Source: Prochlorococcus sp. AG-409-P19
GTDB taxonomy: Bacteria > Cyanobacteriota > Cyanobacteriia > PCC-6307 > Cyanobiaceae
Direction: 5' to 3'
DNA: 64,000 bases
NCBI GenBank assembly: GCA_003215315.1
Contig: QCKO01000002.1
Span: 62,001-126,000, forward strand
In this document: in pieces, positions 27,146 to 35,280 of the stretch
How positions within the stretch are numbered: position 1 is the first letter of the stretch
How the letters are laid out: the number at the start of each line of letters is the position of its first letter
Notes under the pieces: model-generated
Databases searched by the model: none
The model's input: only the letters and a program-made list of their open reading frames with translations
What the model was told of the DNA's origin: nothing
Translations under genes and position numbers: made by a program

Positions 27146-27289
27146 CTAAACAAGCAAGAAAAGAACTAATGCATGAAAAACCAATTCAATAAGACCCATT
27201 TTTAATAGCAAATCTGACTTATTAGATTTCTGAAAACTATCGTTCTTCTCAAAAAAGACTTCTTTTTGTTCAGTAGTCAAAGAATTCAT
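27146..27289 (-). CDS. possible small membrane protein downstream of pcb (47 aa)
   Basis: ATG at 27289 opens a 47-codon frame ending in TAG at 27146-27148. The first half is polar (TTEQKEVFFEKNDSFQKSNKSD) and the C-terminal 17 residues are a single hydrophobic helix (MGLIELVFHALVLFLLV). This is the layout of many tiny thylakoid proteins that associate with photosystems or antenna complexes. It lies 62 bases beyond the pcb terminator in the same direction. It does not match the high-light-inducible motif I know. No family is recognised; its position next to the antenna gene is suggestive only. Confidence 0.4.
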   Translation of the reverse strand: MNSLTTEQKEVFFEKNDSFQKSNKSDLLLKMGLIELVFHALVLFLLV

Positions 27290-27341
27290 TTTCTTCTTTC
27301 CATAGCATCCTACTTAAGCGTAAATTTCAAAAAATGGAAGC

Positions 27342-27376
27342 AAAAAAAAACCCCGTCCAAAGACGGAGTTTTTTGA
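27342..27376. terminator. intrinsic terminator of pcb (bidirectional type)
   Basis: CCCCGTC (27351-27357) and GACGGAG (27362-27368) pair around loop CAAA, flanked by A9 upstream and T6 downstream. Read from the pcb strand the stem is CTCCGTC/GACGGGG, followed by nine U residues. It lies 34 bases after the pcb stop. The opposite strand also has a U-tract, so it could stop transcription from both sides. Confidence 0.85.
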
Positions 27377-27401
27377 AAGGTAAAAATAAACTTCTTTAAA
27401 T

Positions 27402-28454
27402 TTATTTCAAGGATACTGATGCACTATCCATATTTCCTAATGCATTCGAAACACGCTTGAAATCAAAGCCCATGGCTCTAAGAGCGTGCCAGAGATGTCC
27501 CTGAATAAAGAAGAAACCTAAATAATAGTGAACATTTGTCAACCATGCACGAGAAGTATGTGCACCGCCGGAAAGATCCACTGTATCAATCCAATATGGA
27601 GAGATACCAAATTTAAGAGCTAAAGGCTCTCCGAACCACTCAATTGGATAAACAGTAGTGTTAGTTGCACACCAGAAGGCAGCAACAACAGCCATCCAAC
27701 CAATTCCAGCTAAAGACCAAGAAAGAATTGCTTCTGCGGAAAGAAGACCAGCTCCTTTGAACTTGGTGTATTCACCAACTTGCTTAGTAGCAATATGGAA
27801 AGCTCCACCAGTGATCTGAAGGAAAGCCAAGAAAGCATGGCCGCCCATAACATCTTCGAGACTATCGATCTCAAGAAAATCAAACTGATGGTTCCAAATG
27901 TTGCTCAAATTCAAGTTGTATTCAACCTGGCGTATTCCACCAATAGCTGGATCGTAAATCCCATGAATCCTTGCCCATTCAACAAACCAAATACAAGCAA
28001 CACCAAAGAAAATCAAATGGTGACCAAGAATAAAGGTTTGATTGTCAGGGTTATCCCATTCAAGCTTAAATTTTCTAGCTTGTGACACAGAAGAATCCTG
28101 CATGTCACTAGAAAAAAGCAATGAGTGCATTAATCCACCAGCTCCATAAACCATGGACAAAACCAAGTGAACCACTGCAATTGCAATCACTGCACTGCCA
28201 CCTACAAAAGCGCCAGTTTCATCAAAACCAATACCAAGAGCTGCCAAATGCGGCAGTGCAATTAAAGGCTGATGACCCATTGGTACTGATGGGTCAAAAC
28301 GAGCCAATTCAAATAATGTGAAGGCACCTGCCCAGAATGCAATCAAGCCAGTGTGAGCGGCATGAGCAGCAATAAATTTGCCTGAGCGGTTGGTGACCCC
28401 AGAATTACCAGCCCACCACCCGTAGGTGACATCTGGATTTCCATAGGTCTGCAT
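27402..28454 (-). CDS. pcb: Pcb divinyl-chlorophyll a/b light-harvesting antenna protein (350 aa)
   Basis: The Prochlorococcus main antenna, a six-helix CP43/IsiA-type membrane protein in the thylakoid that binds divinyl chlorophylls and passes energy to the photosystems. MQTYGNPDVTYGWWAGNSG is the typical start. Chlorophyll-ligand histidines occur in pairs per helix: FIAAHAAHTG, VPMGHQPLIALPHL, VVHLVLSM, ILGHHLIFFG, GGHAFLAFLQITGGAFHI, NVHYYLGFFFIQGHLWHALRA. Length (350 aa) fits Pcb and lacks the large lumenal loop of CP43. Terminated by a strong hairpin at 27342-27376. The promoter must lie in the 440-bp spacer upstream. Confidence 0.95.
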   Translation of the reverse strand: MQTYGNPDVTYGWWAGNSGVTNRSGKFIAAHAAHTGLIAFWAGAFTLFELARFDPSVPMGHQPLIALPHLAALGIGFDETGAFVGGSAVIAIAVVHLVLSMVYGAGGLMHSLLFSSDMQDSSVSQARKFKLEWDNPDNQTFILGHHLIFFGVACIWFVEWARIHGIYDPAIGGIRQVEYNLNLSNIWNHQFDFLEIDSLEDVMGGHAFLAFLQITGGAFHIATKQVGEYTKFKGAGLLSAEAILSWSLAGIGWMAVVAAFWCATNTTVYPIEWFGEPLALKFGISPYWIDTVDLSGGAHTSRAWLTNVHYYLGFFFIQGHLWHALRAMGFDFKRVSNALGNMDSASVSLK

Positions 28455-28896
28455 TAGAAGTGCAATTTTTCAAAGCGACCCGACCTTACTTCAAATTCGG
28501 CTTTTACACATACAACAGCAAGAATCTGTAAGTATTTTTTTTTTTTAATCTAATAAATTTGACTTTTAAAGGATTTTTGCTTGTTTTTTGTAACTTTTCA
28601 TATGTCTTGAAAGCAGAAATTCATATAAATTCTCTCATAGAAGAGATTTTTTAGAGCCTATCTAAAAATCAAAAGTACTCTTTGAATATCCCAAATAGTT
28701 TCAAGATAGTTCCAAATCAATAGAAAATTGCAAGCTTAAAAACACATATCTACATAAAGGTTTCGTCCTTTTTAGCTAATCAAAACAAATAAGACTATTC
28801 ATTGAAACTACCCATCCAAATATGTAATTAATATAAAAAAACAATTTGCAGTCCTTTTTTATAACTATTAGAAGGGAAAGCTTTGATTAATTACAA
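28455..28896. other. pcb upstream spacer, no gene seen
   Basis: About 440 bases with no supportable ORF. It must contain the pcb promoter and probably a leader. On the + strand a 5-bp stem TCTCT/AGAGA (28631-28646) is followed by T6 (28647-28652), a terminator-like pattern that could end a small RNA. A run of 13 T near 28538-28550 is the other notable feature. Confidence 0.35.
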
Positions 28897-29061
28897 ATGG
28901 ACTGTACCCAGACAAAAAGTCTCGAAATGGGAACAGAAGCCCATTACAGAAAAGAAGCTGCTCGTTATCGCAACTCGCTTGCTTACAACAAAATGGTACA
29001 GCTTTACCCTGTCTTGGAGCTATCTATAAAAAATTGCCAAGGAGAGAAATTAGTAGCATAG
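28897..29061 (+). CDS. small hypothetical protein (54 aa)
   Basis: ATG at 28897 opens 54 codons ending in TAG at 29059-29061. A GAAGGGAAAG purine tract lies 18-27 bases upstream; no classic ribosome site is closer. The section MGTEAHYRKEAARYRNSLAYNKMVQLYPVLE has a well-balanced helical composition, quite unlike the Lys/Asn/Ile peptides that AT-rich DNA gives by chance, and the second Met (residue 11) may be the true start. Not a family I can name. Divergent from pcb; convergent with the HTH gene. Confidence 0.55.
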   Translation: MDCTQTKSLEMGTEAHYRKEAARYRNSLAYNKMVQLYPVLELSIKNCQGEKLVA

Positions 29062-29132
29062 ACTCAATTGTCTGGTTAAAAAAATTTTCCAAGAAATGAT
29101 TATTGAATCTAAGTAGTAATTTCAAACTATAT

Positions 29133-29381
29133 CTAAGCTGCTTTATCGACTATATGAGCATCGCGATCTCTCCAATACTCCATAGCCTCCTTACACCATC
29201 TAATGTGATAAATCACATTAGGTTTCCAAGGTTTGTTCTTTCCCTCATCAGAACTTCTCCAATGAGTACCAGGCTTGAGATATCCAATTTCTCTCCATAA
29301 ACTTAGAGTCCCTTCACTAACGCCTAGCAAATCACTAGCTTCTTTTTCTGACACCCAAGAACTTGGTTTCATTCCATTCAT
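29133..29381 (-). CDS. helix-turn-helix DNA-binding protein, excisionase/MerR-like (82 aa)
   Basis: A small DNA-binding protein. WVSEKEASDLLGVSEGTLSLWREIGYLKPGTHWR is a winged-helix/MerR-type HTH with the typical 'LGVS..TL..W...G.L.PG' pattern also seen in excisionases. The C-terminus YHIRWCKEAMEYWRDRD is helical. It could be a transcription factor or a directionality factor left from a mobile element; no integrase is near. ATG at 29381; an ATG three codons later is possible. Confidence 0.72.
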   Translation of the reverse strand: MNGMKPSSWVSEKEASDLLGVSEGTLSLWREIGYLKPGTHWRSSDEGKNKPWKPNVIYHIRWCKEAMEYWRDRDAHIVDKAA

Positions 29382-29529
29382 AATGGTTAAACAGTTTTAA
29401 CGTATATTTTGATTAGAAGTAAGTAACTCATAAAATATAGGTAAATATACAACTTCTTTAACAAGAGAAAAAGGAATGAATTAAAAATCAAACCTTATCG
29501 TTGAGAAGATATAAATTCCCAATATTTAA

Positions 29530-29865
29530 CTAATGCCATTCCCGAATAAATCCGTTAGTCATTGGAATAGTTAACCCTGAGTCATTTGAAAGTTCCAAAG
29601 ATTGCAAAGGCTCATATTCAAATTGGGTATCATTTAACTCTTCCCCTTCTTGCTTAAAGTTTCTTATTATCGTCCAACCGCTAACCCACTTTGAAGTATT
29701 ACTAATATCACTCCAATGCACTCTTAAAGAAAGAGTCCCATCCACTACAGAAACCATATCAACCCACCTTGTCTTTCCTTTACCTCCATAATTAATAGCT
29801 ACAAAATAGATTTGACCTTTTACCTTTGTTTTACTTGTCCATGACTTAAGAGGAGGCCATCTCAT
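29530..29865 (-). CDS. conserved-looking hypothetical protein (111 aa)
   Basis: Not recognised. A soluble, beta-rich, Trp-rich protein: MRWPPLKSW, then KGQIYFVAINYGGKGKTRWVDMVSVVDGTLSLRVHWSDIS, with a polar acidic C-terminal half (EEGEELND-like, FEYEPLQSLELS). Alternating hydrophobic residues suggest a small beta-barrel or sandwich. No signal peptide. It lies in a run of small minus-strand genes between pcb and ugd. Confidence 0.6.
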   Translation of the reverse strand: MRWPPLKSWTSKTKVKGQIYFVAINYGGKGKTRWVDMVSVVDGTLSLRVHWSDISNTSKWVSGWTIIRNFKQEGEELNDTQFEYEPLQSLELSNDSGLTIPMTNGFIREWH

Positions 29866-29914
29866 TTAATATCGTTATGAATATAATTTTATTATATAAA
29901 TAAAAGATTGAAAA

Positions 29915-30169
29915 TCATTTTTTAATCATCCGGCTATATTCATCTCTGATGGATTTCAATAAAGCCTTTTTTCTTTCCAATGTAATTTGTTTATCTCTCA
30001 AATCTATATCTTTCCTTTGTTGCTTAGTCAATTCCATCCAATCATTAATAGGAATCATTTCTTTTCTATTAAAAGGCTTTTTTTTCAGACGCAGAAAACC
30101 TTTACGAGGAACCTTAAAGTAAATAAAGATTAAGAAGACAATTATCAATAAGAATGCTAATAGATTCAT
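29915..30169 (-). CDS. small membrane-anchored hypothetical protein (84 aa)
   Basis: The frame opens as far as 30271, inside the end of ugd, but the ATG at 30169 (MNLLAFLLIIVFLIFIYFKVP) puts a single membrane helix at the N-terminus and avoids the overlap, so I prefer it. After the helix comes a very basic segment (RKGFLRLKKKPFNRKEM), indicating a cytoplasmic tail, and then a charged helical section (LTKQQRKDIDLRDKQITLERKKALLKSIRDEY), probably a coiled coil. No family recognised. It lies 61 bases downstream of ugd and may be read through from it. Confidence 0.5.
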   Translation of the reverse strand: MNLLAFLLIIVFLIFIYFKVPRKGFLRLKKKPFNRKEMIPINDWMELTKQQRKDIDLRDKQITLERKKALLKSIRDEYSRMIKK

Positions 30170-30230
30170 AATTATGTCATCCAAATTAATAATGCTATAA
30201 ATACTATACACATCATTAAATAAAAAAAAA

Positions 30231-31628
30231 CTATACTCCCTCTCCAAGTCTCCATAAATTGATACCTGCATTCTTGATATCTATAGAATTTACAACTGAT
30301 CTAGTATCAAAAACCCAAGTTGGGGTTCGCATTAGTGTTGAAAGGTAATTCCAATCAAGATTCTTAAATTCATCCCAATCAGTAAGAATTAACAAAGCAT
30401 CTGCACCTTTTAGCGCTTCCGAAATATCGTTCGCCACAGTCCATTGACCAGGAGAATTTTTAGAGTATTCATCTATATCTTCCTGAATTCTTTGAGGTTT
30501 GACTTTTGGATCATAAATTGACAGTTTTGCTCCTTCTTCTAACAAGTCTAATGATATTTGTATAGCAGGTGATTCTCTTGTGTCATTGGTATTTGCTTTG
30601 AAAGAGAATCCAAGTATTGCAATATGCTTACCATTAACTGTTCCGAATAGTTTTTGCAGCACAATCTTACAGATTCGTTTTTGTTGCCAATTGTTCAATT
30701 CAACAACCTGTTGCCAATAATTACCAACTTCGGGGATACCAAAGTAACCACATAAATATACTAAGTTTAATATATCCTTTTTAAAACAACTTCCACCAAA
30801 ACCAGGTCCCGGCGCGAGAAATTCTCTACCTATCCTTTTATCTGCACCAATAGCATTTGAGACTTCAGCAACATCTGCACCTGTCACCTCACATAAAGCA
30901 GAAATAGAGTTAATGGAGCTTATTCTCTGCGCTAAAAAAGCATTTGCAGTCAGCTTAGAAAGTTCACTACTCCATAAGTTTGTCTTAATTATCCGCTCTA
31001 AAGGAACCCATTTAAGATAAATATTCACCAAAGATTCAATAGCATCAGTATCTTCCCCCCCAACTAAAACCCTATCTGGCCTTTCTAAGTCATTAACAGC
31101 TGTCCCTTCTGCTAAGAATTCAGGGTTAGACAATACAGAAAAAGTCGGATTTTTTCCTTGTACTAAATTATTTTGTTTTGTTGTATCTAAAATTTCTTTA
31201 ATAGTTTGAGCTGTTCGCACAGGAAGAGTGCTCTTTTCAACAACAATGGTATGCCCCTTGGCACATTGAGCCACTTGCCTTGCACTTGCCTCAACCCATC
31301 GAAGATCACTAGCTTGACCAGCACCAAGACCTGAAGTTTTAGTAGGCGTATTAACAGATATAAAAACCATATCTGCTTCTGATATAGAATTCTCAATATC
31401 AGTAGAGAAAAACAAATTTCTTCCTCTAGTCCTAGAAACTATTTGGTCTAAACCAGGCTCATAAATCGGTAATTTTGATAAATCGCTACTATTCCAGGCT
31501 GAAATTCTTTCAGGATTTATATCAACTACTTTAATTTGAATATCTGGACACTTATCTGCAATAACAGACATAGTTGGTCCGCCTACATATCCAGCTCCAA
31601 TACAACAAATATGACATATATTTTTCAT
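30231..31628 (-). CDS. ugd: UDP-glucose 6-dehydrogenase (465 aa)
   Basis: Oxidises UDP-glucose to UDP-glucuronate for exopolysaccharide or envelope glycans. The NAD site is CCIGAGYVGGPTMSVIA; the catalytic Cys is in GPGFGGSCFKKDILNL. SVNTPTKTSGLGAG, NPEFLAEGTAVND and SFKANTNDTRESPAI are family motifs. Length (465 aa) and the FKKDILNLVY pattern resemble the longer eukaryotic-type UGDH rather than the 390-aa bacterial form, as seen in several marine bacteria. The hisS gene lies 19 bases upstream in the same direction. Confidence 0.93.
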   Translation of the reverse strand: MKNICHICCIGAGYVGGPTMSVIADKCPDIQIKVVDINPERISAWNSSDLSKLPIYEPGLDQIVSRTRGRNLFFSTDIENSISEADMVFISVNTPTKTSGLGAGQASDLRWVEASARQVAQCAKGHTIVVEKSTLPVRTAQTIKEILDTTKQNNLVQGKNPTFSVLSNPEFLAEGTAVNDLERPDRVLVGGEDTDAIESLVNIYLKWVPLERIIKTNLWSSELSKLTANAFLAQRISSINSISALCEVTGADVAEVSNAIGADKRIGREFLAPGPGFGGSCFKKDILNLVYLCGYFGIPEVGNYWQQVVELNNWQQKRICKIVLQKLFGTVNGKHIAILGFSFKANTNDTRESPAIQISLDLLEEGAKLSIYDPKVKPQRIQEDIDEYSKNSPGQWTVANDISEALKGADALLILTDWDEFKNLDWNYLSTLMRTPTWVFDTRSVVNSIDIKNAGINLWRLGEGV

Positions 31629-31647
31629 TTTTAAATCTGAGTTTTAG

Positions 31648-32919
31648 TTAATTCTTCAAAAAGGTAATTAGATTATCAATTTCATTCAAATTAAATGAAA
31701 ATTGAGTAGTTAAGCTATCAGAGCTAGAAGAATGAAGCTTTTTCAGCATAACAATTTCTTTAGACAACTCATCTTCACCGATAATCAATGCCCATTGAGC
31801 TCCAATCCTATCAGCTCGCTTGAATTGTTTAGAAAAAGTTGAGCCTGAATAATCTAGTTCTATAGGTATGCCAGCAAACCTTAATTTTCTTGCAACATCT
31901 AAAGCGACTCCATCAGTATTGCTACCACGGTGAATTAAATAGACACAAGGGACATCTTTATTAGTGAATGAGTCCCCCAAAAGGAGAATTAATCTTTCCA
32001 TACCTATAGCCCAACCAATAGAAGGAGTATTACCCCCACCTAAATCACTAATTAACCCATCATATCTACCTCCTCCACACACTGTAGCCTGAGAGCCTAG
32101 CTGATCACTTGTAATCTCAAATGCAGTATGACTATAATAATCAAGACCCCTAACAAGCTTGTGGTTTACTTCAAAAGGTATACTTAATTGATGAAGAAGT
32201 TCTTGTAAATAAAAAAATCTTTCTCTACTTTTATCAGACAAGAATTCATTAAGAGAAGGTGCATCTTCCAACAACTTTTGAGTATTAGGGTTCTTTGAAT
32301 CTAAAATCCTTAAAGGGTTTACATTAATACGTTGCTTTGAATCTTTATCTAGAAGCTCATACTTCTTCTCTAACCAAACTTTTAATTGTTTTCTGAAACA
32401 AGACCTATCTTCATTTGTTCCAAGACTATTCAATTCAAGTTTCACACCCTTTAAACCAACTAATTTCAGAAAATCCCAAGCAATTGAAATTAATTCTGCT
32501 TCGCTAAGTACTGATTCAAGGCCTACGAATTCAACTCCAAGCTGATGAAACTGTCTCTGTCGACCAGCCTGTGGACGTTCATATCGAAACATCGGACCTC
32601 CGTACCAAAGACGCTGTGGACCATTATTTAACAAACCATTTTCAATAACTGATCTGGCAACAGATGCTGTCCCCTCAGGCCTAAGAGTGCATGAACGGCC
32701 ACCTCGATCAGAGAAGGTATACATTTCTTTTCCAACAACATCCGTCCCCTCTCCAATACCTCTCGCAAACAATTCAGTAAGCTCCAGAATTGGAGTTCGA
32801 ATCTCTTTCAACCCAGCCCTATCAAAATGTTGCCGTGCTAAAGATTCAACATTTTGCCATCTCTTAATCTCAGAAGGCAAAAGGTCAACCATTCCTCTCA
32901 AGCTTTTAAGATCAGTCAA
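31648..32919 (-). CDS. hisS: histidyl-tRNA synthetase (423 aa)
   Basis: A class II aminoacyl-tRNA synthetase charging tRNA-His. N-terminal [16 protein letters not shown] is standard. Motif 2 is [13 protein letters not shown] with [19 protein letters not shown]. The histidine-specific [15 protein letters not shown] and GGRYDGLI follow, and motif 3 is [11 protein letters not shown]. The C-terminal anticodon-binding domain covers about the last 100 residues. Length is normal. ATG at 32919. ugd follows closely and may be cotranscribed. Confidence 0.96.
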   Translation of the reverse strand: MTDLKSLRGMVDLLPSEIKRWQNVESLARQHFDRAGLKEIRTPILELTELFARGIGEGTDVVGKEMYTFSDRGGRSCTLRPEGTASVARSVIENGLLNNGPQRLWYGGPMFRYERPQAGRQRQFHQLGVEFVGLESVLSEAELISIAWDFLKLVGLKGVKLELNSLGTNEDRSCFRKQLKVWLEKKYELLDKDSKQRINVNPLRILDSKNPNTQKLLEDAPSLNEFLSDKSRERFFYLQELLHQLSIPFEVNHKLVRGLDYYSHTAFEITSDQLGSQATVCGGGRYDGLISDLGGGNTPSIGWAIGMERLILLLGDSFTNKDVPCVYLIHRGSNTDGVALDVARKLRFAGIPIELDYSGSTFSKQFKRADRIGAQWALIIGEDELSKEIVMLKKLHSSSSDSLTTQFSFNLNEIDNLITFLKN

Positions 32920-33199
32920 AATAGGTTTAAATCAAATCTGAATATATTTGCTTTAATGGAATTATTCATAAATGTTGCAAAATCATTGCGATATCCTAAA
33001 AATAGAGCTTCAGAATAGATGGCCTCTTTCATTTTTCAATAATTAAGGAGCATAAACAAAAAACTCATTTACTCAGAAGCAGTAATCCTAAAAAAGATTA
33101 TTTATATAATAAATAATGCTTCAAATCAAAATATCATATAGGTATACTTTTATTTAATTAAATAGTTTATCAAAGATGGTGGCCTTATTTTACTTTAAT

Positions 33200-33481
33200 T
33201 TATAATCTTGTTGCTCCTGAAAATCTAATAATCCAATTATTAACTCTCTTTCTTACGCTATAGGGCATTTCATTATGCAAATTAGTTAATTCTATTGCTC
33301 CCATTCTCTTTAACTCCTTTGAATCTAGTCGCCACATTTTTTCTGCTTCGCAAATCAAACGAGCCCAACTACGTGAATGCTGCCAATGGCGAAGTCTTTT
33401 TTTGAGAAAATTTCCATCAACGTAATATTGCCTATATATATACCCATCAACGACTTTTGATTTTTTATTTAAGGAACTCAT
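33200..33481 (-). CDS. small basic hypothetical protein (93 aa)
   Basis: Not recognised. A soluble and very basic protein with many Arg, Lys and Trp (YIYRQYYVDGNFLKKRLRHWQHSRSWARLICEAEKMWRLDSKELKRMG), then a helical part with NLHNEMPYSVRKRVNNWIIRF. The charge suggests nucleic-acid or membrane-surface binding, but no motif is visible. It stands alone between hisS and the exonuclease gene, with a 280-base spacer before hisS. Confidence 0.5.
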   Translation of the reverse strand: MSSLNKKSKVVDGYIYRQYYVDGNFLKKRLRHWQHSRSWARLICEAEKMWRLDSKELKRMGAIELTNLHNEMPYSVRKRVNNWIIRFSGATRL

Positions 33482-33583
33482 AGCGTAATCATCTTGAAAT
33501 TGATTTCCAAAAATTGACTTAGATACTCCAACTCTAGATATTTAAATAAAATCTGAAATGAGTAATTTATGTAAAACTCATTA

Positions 33584-34420
33584 TTATTCTTCAACTTCAG
33601 AGACAGGGAAACATAAATTCGATATTTCCCGATCACTTAACTTTCGACTCCATGCTCTTGGGATAGGATCATTCCATCGAAAACCCGCCTCTTTCGCTAG
33701 ATTACGTTGTTCATATGATATCTCTGCTTTGACTAGACGACGAGGTTCTAAAGCCTGAGCCAACAAATCATCAAGATTATTACATCGCATAAAAACCTCA
33801 GCCAAATAAACACAATCAGTCAAAGCTCTATGAGCATTCCAGACAGGAATGCCATACGCTAAAGCAAGGTCTCTTACTGATGGTCTGTTTTTCAAATTCC
33901 TATCTTTTGGCCAAACAATGTCCTCCATGGAGCAAATCCATGGCTTAGAAATCGTAGGCAATTCGCCCACTCCAAACCACTTTCTATCAAACTCGGCATT
34001 ATGAGCAAGAATGACATCTGCAACAGCTACTAGACTTTTAAAAAAAACAATCCCTTCTTTGTAAGGTTGAGGCAATCTAGTAATTACTGCAGGTATTCTA
34101 TTTATACTTTCCGCATCATTAGTCTCAACAGGTAACAAAAAAGATTGTTGAGCTAAAACCGAACGATGTCTAACATCAAAAAGTATTGCTCCAATTTCAA
34201 GACACTTGTGCTTATCAACTTCGAGACCCGTTGTTTCAGTATCCAAGATCAACAAAGTTGATGGACTTTTTCTTACTTCCTTCTTTAATTCATTTAACTT
34301 TTCAGATCTCAATAATTCCTCGGAAGAAGAGTCATTTATTTTAGAGCTCATCTCTGGAACTTGGATCTGTAGCAAATCTAACTGTCCAGAAAGTGCTTTA
34401 ACCTCATTTTCGTCGCCCAC
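33584..34420 (-). CDS. DEDDh 3'-5' exonuclease (DnaQ-like, 278 aa)
   Basis: An exonuclease of the DnaQ/RNase T superfamily. The three Exo motifs are visible: LLILDTETTGLEV (Asp60, Glu62), ILAHNAEFDRKWF (Asp), and PVWNAHRALTDCVYL (His and Asp, with 5-residue spacing, which makes it DEDDh). The first 50 residues are helical and polar; the C-terminus holds an extra basic section (AQALEPRRLVKAEISYEQRNLAKEAGFRW). Acts on DNA or RNA 3' ends; the exact role is unknown. Start is GTG at 34420, since no ATG is in frame nearby. Divergent from the DUF1350 gene, with a repeated motif in the 113-bp spacer. Confidence 0.88.
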   Translation of the reverse strand: MGDENEVKALSGQLDLLQIQVPEMSSKINDSSSEELLRSEKLNELKKEVRKSPSTLLILDTETTGLEVDKHKCLEIGAILFDVRHRSVLAQQSFLLPVETNDAESINRIPAVITRLPQPYKEGIVFFKSLVAVADVILAHNAEFDRKWFGVGELPTISKPWICSMEDIVWPKDRNLKNRPSVRDLALAYGIPVWNAHRALTDCVYLAEVFMRCNNLDDLLAQALEPRRLVKAEISYEQRNLAKEAGFRWNDPIPRAWSRKLSDREISNLCFPVSEVEE

Positions 34421-34444
34421 GCTAAGCCGCCAATCATAGATAAT

Positions 34445-34500
34445 TTATTATCCATAATAAAAAGGAAATTACTATCCATGATTTTTTTGATGGATAGTAA
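34445..34500. promoter_or_regulatory. triple TTAYTATCCAT motif, candidate operator
   Basis: TTATTATCCAT at 34445-34455, TTACTATCCAT at 34469-34479, and the exact inverse ATGGATAGTAA at 34490-34500. The last two form a perfect 11-bp inverted repeat with a 10-nt spacer; the first two are direct repeats offset by 24 bases. All lie in the spacer between the divergent exonuclease and DUF1350 genes, so they could bind one regulator for both or form part of the promoter. Confidence 0.5.
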
Positions 34501-34533
34501 AAGAGTTCTTTGTTAAGTTAAGAATTAAATTCC

Positions 34534-35274
34534 GTGCCTTATCTCAGCGATATGATTCGATGGCGAAGAATTAATAATACCTCTTGCTATTGGCCTCCAA
34601 GACCTAAGGGCATCATAGAAATAATTGGTGGCAGCTACTTTTCTTTAAAGCCAGAGATAAGCTACAGGAGACTACTTGAAATGATTTCACTACAAAATAT
34701 AGCTATCCATGCATGGAATTATGCTCCAAACTTTGATCACCAAGTTCAAGCGAATCAAGCATGGAAAAGCTTTAGGGTCTGCAGAAAGAAACTTGAAACA
34801 AGAATTGGGAGTCTTCCTCTATCTCTTAGAATAGGTCATAGTTTAGGCTGTAAACTTCATTTACTTTCTCCTGATGGAGGGCGAAATAGCAAAGCATTAA
34901 TAGCATTGAGTTTTAATAATTTTACTGCAAAAAACTCAATTCCATTTCTAGGTAAAGTTTCAACCAAATTGAATATGAACACTGAATTTAGTCCAAGTCC
35001 AAATGAAACAATGAAGTTAATTTTTAAATACTATGAACAACCAAATAATTTACTTATAAGCTTCTCGAATGACAACCTTGATCAAAGTAATCATCTGTTA
35101 ACCTGTTTACAAAAAAGAAGTCAAGATAAGTCTGGGATTTTAAAACTAGACGGAAATCATTTAACGCCTATTAGCACAGGCTTATCTGACAAGCTTAAAG
35201 ATGCATTCCCAAATACACAAGCAAAAGCAAAAGTTATAGGGGAAATTGTTCATGCAATTTTAAAATGGCTATAG
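34534..35274 (+). CDS. DUF1350 alpha/beta-hydrolase-like protein (246 aa)
   Basis: Cyanobacterial and plastid DUF1350 family, an alpha/beta-hydrolase-like fold. PPRPKGIIEIIGGSYFSLKPEISYRRLLEMI is the conserved N-terminal region, and LRIGHSLGCKLHLL is the nucleophile elbow (G-x-S-x-G, Ser in GHSLG). Substrate unknown. Start GTG at 34534; an ATG six codons later (MIRWRR) is an alternative. Divergent from the exonuclease gene and convergent with acs. Confidence 0.78.
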   Translation: MPYLSDMIRWRRINNTSCYWPPRPKGIIEIIGGSYFSLKPEISYRRLLEMISLQNIAIHAWNYAPNFDHQVQANQAWKSFRVCRKKLETRIGSLPLSLRIGHSLGCKLHLLSPDGGRNSKALIALSFNNFTAKNSIPFLGKVSTKLNMNTEFSPSPNETMKLIFKYYEQPNNLLISFSNDNLDQSNHLLTCLQKRSQDKSGILKLDGNHLTPISTGLSDKLKDAFPNTQAKAKVIGEIVHAILKWL

Positions 35275-35280
35275 GGGCAT

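Noticed and set aside
27146-27289. High-light-inducible protein
   Set aside because: Lacks the ExNGRxAMxGF-type chlorophyll-binding motif.
30170-30271. Long form of the 29915 gene starting inside ugd
   Set aside because: It would overlap the end of ugd and place non-helical sequence before the membrane segment; the ATG at 30169 is better.
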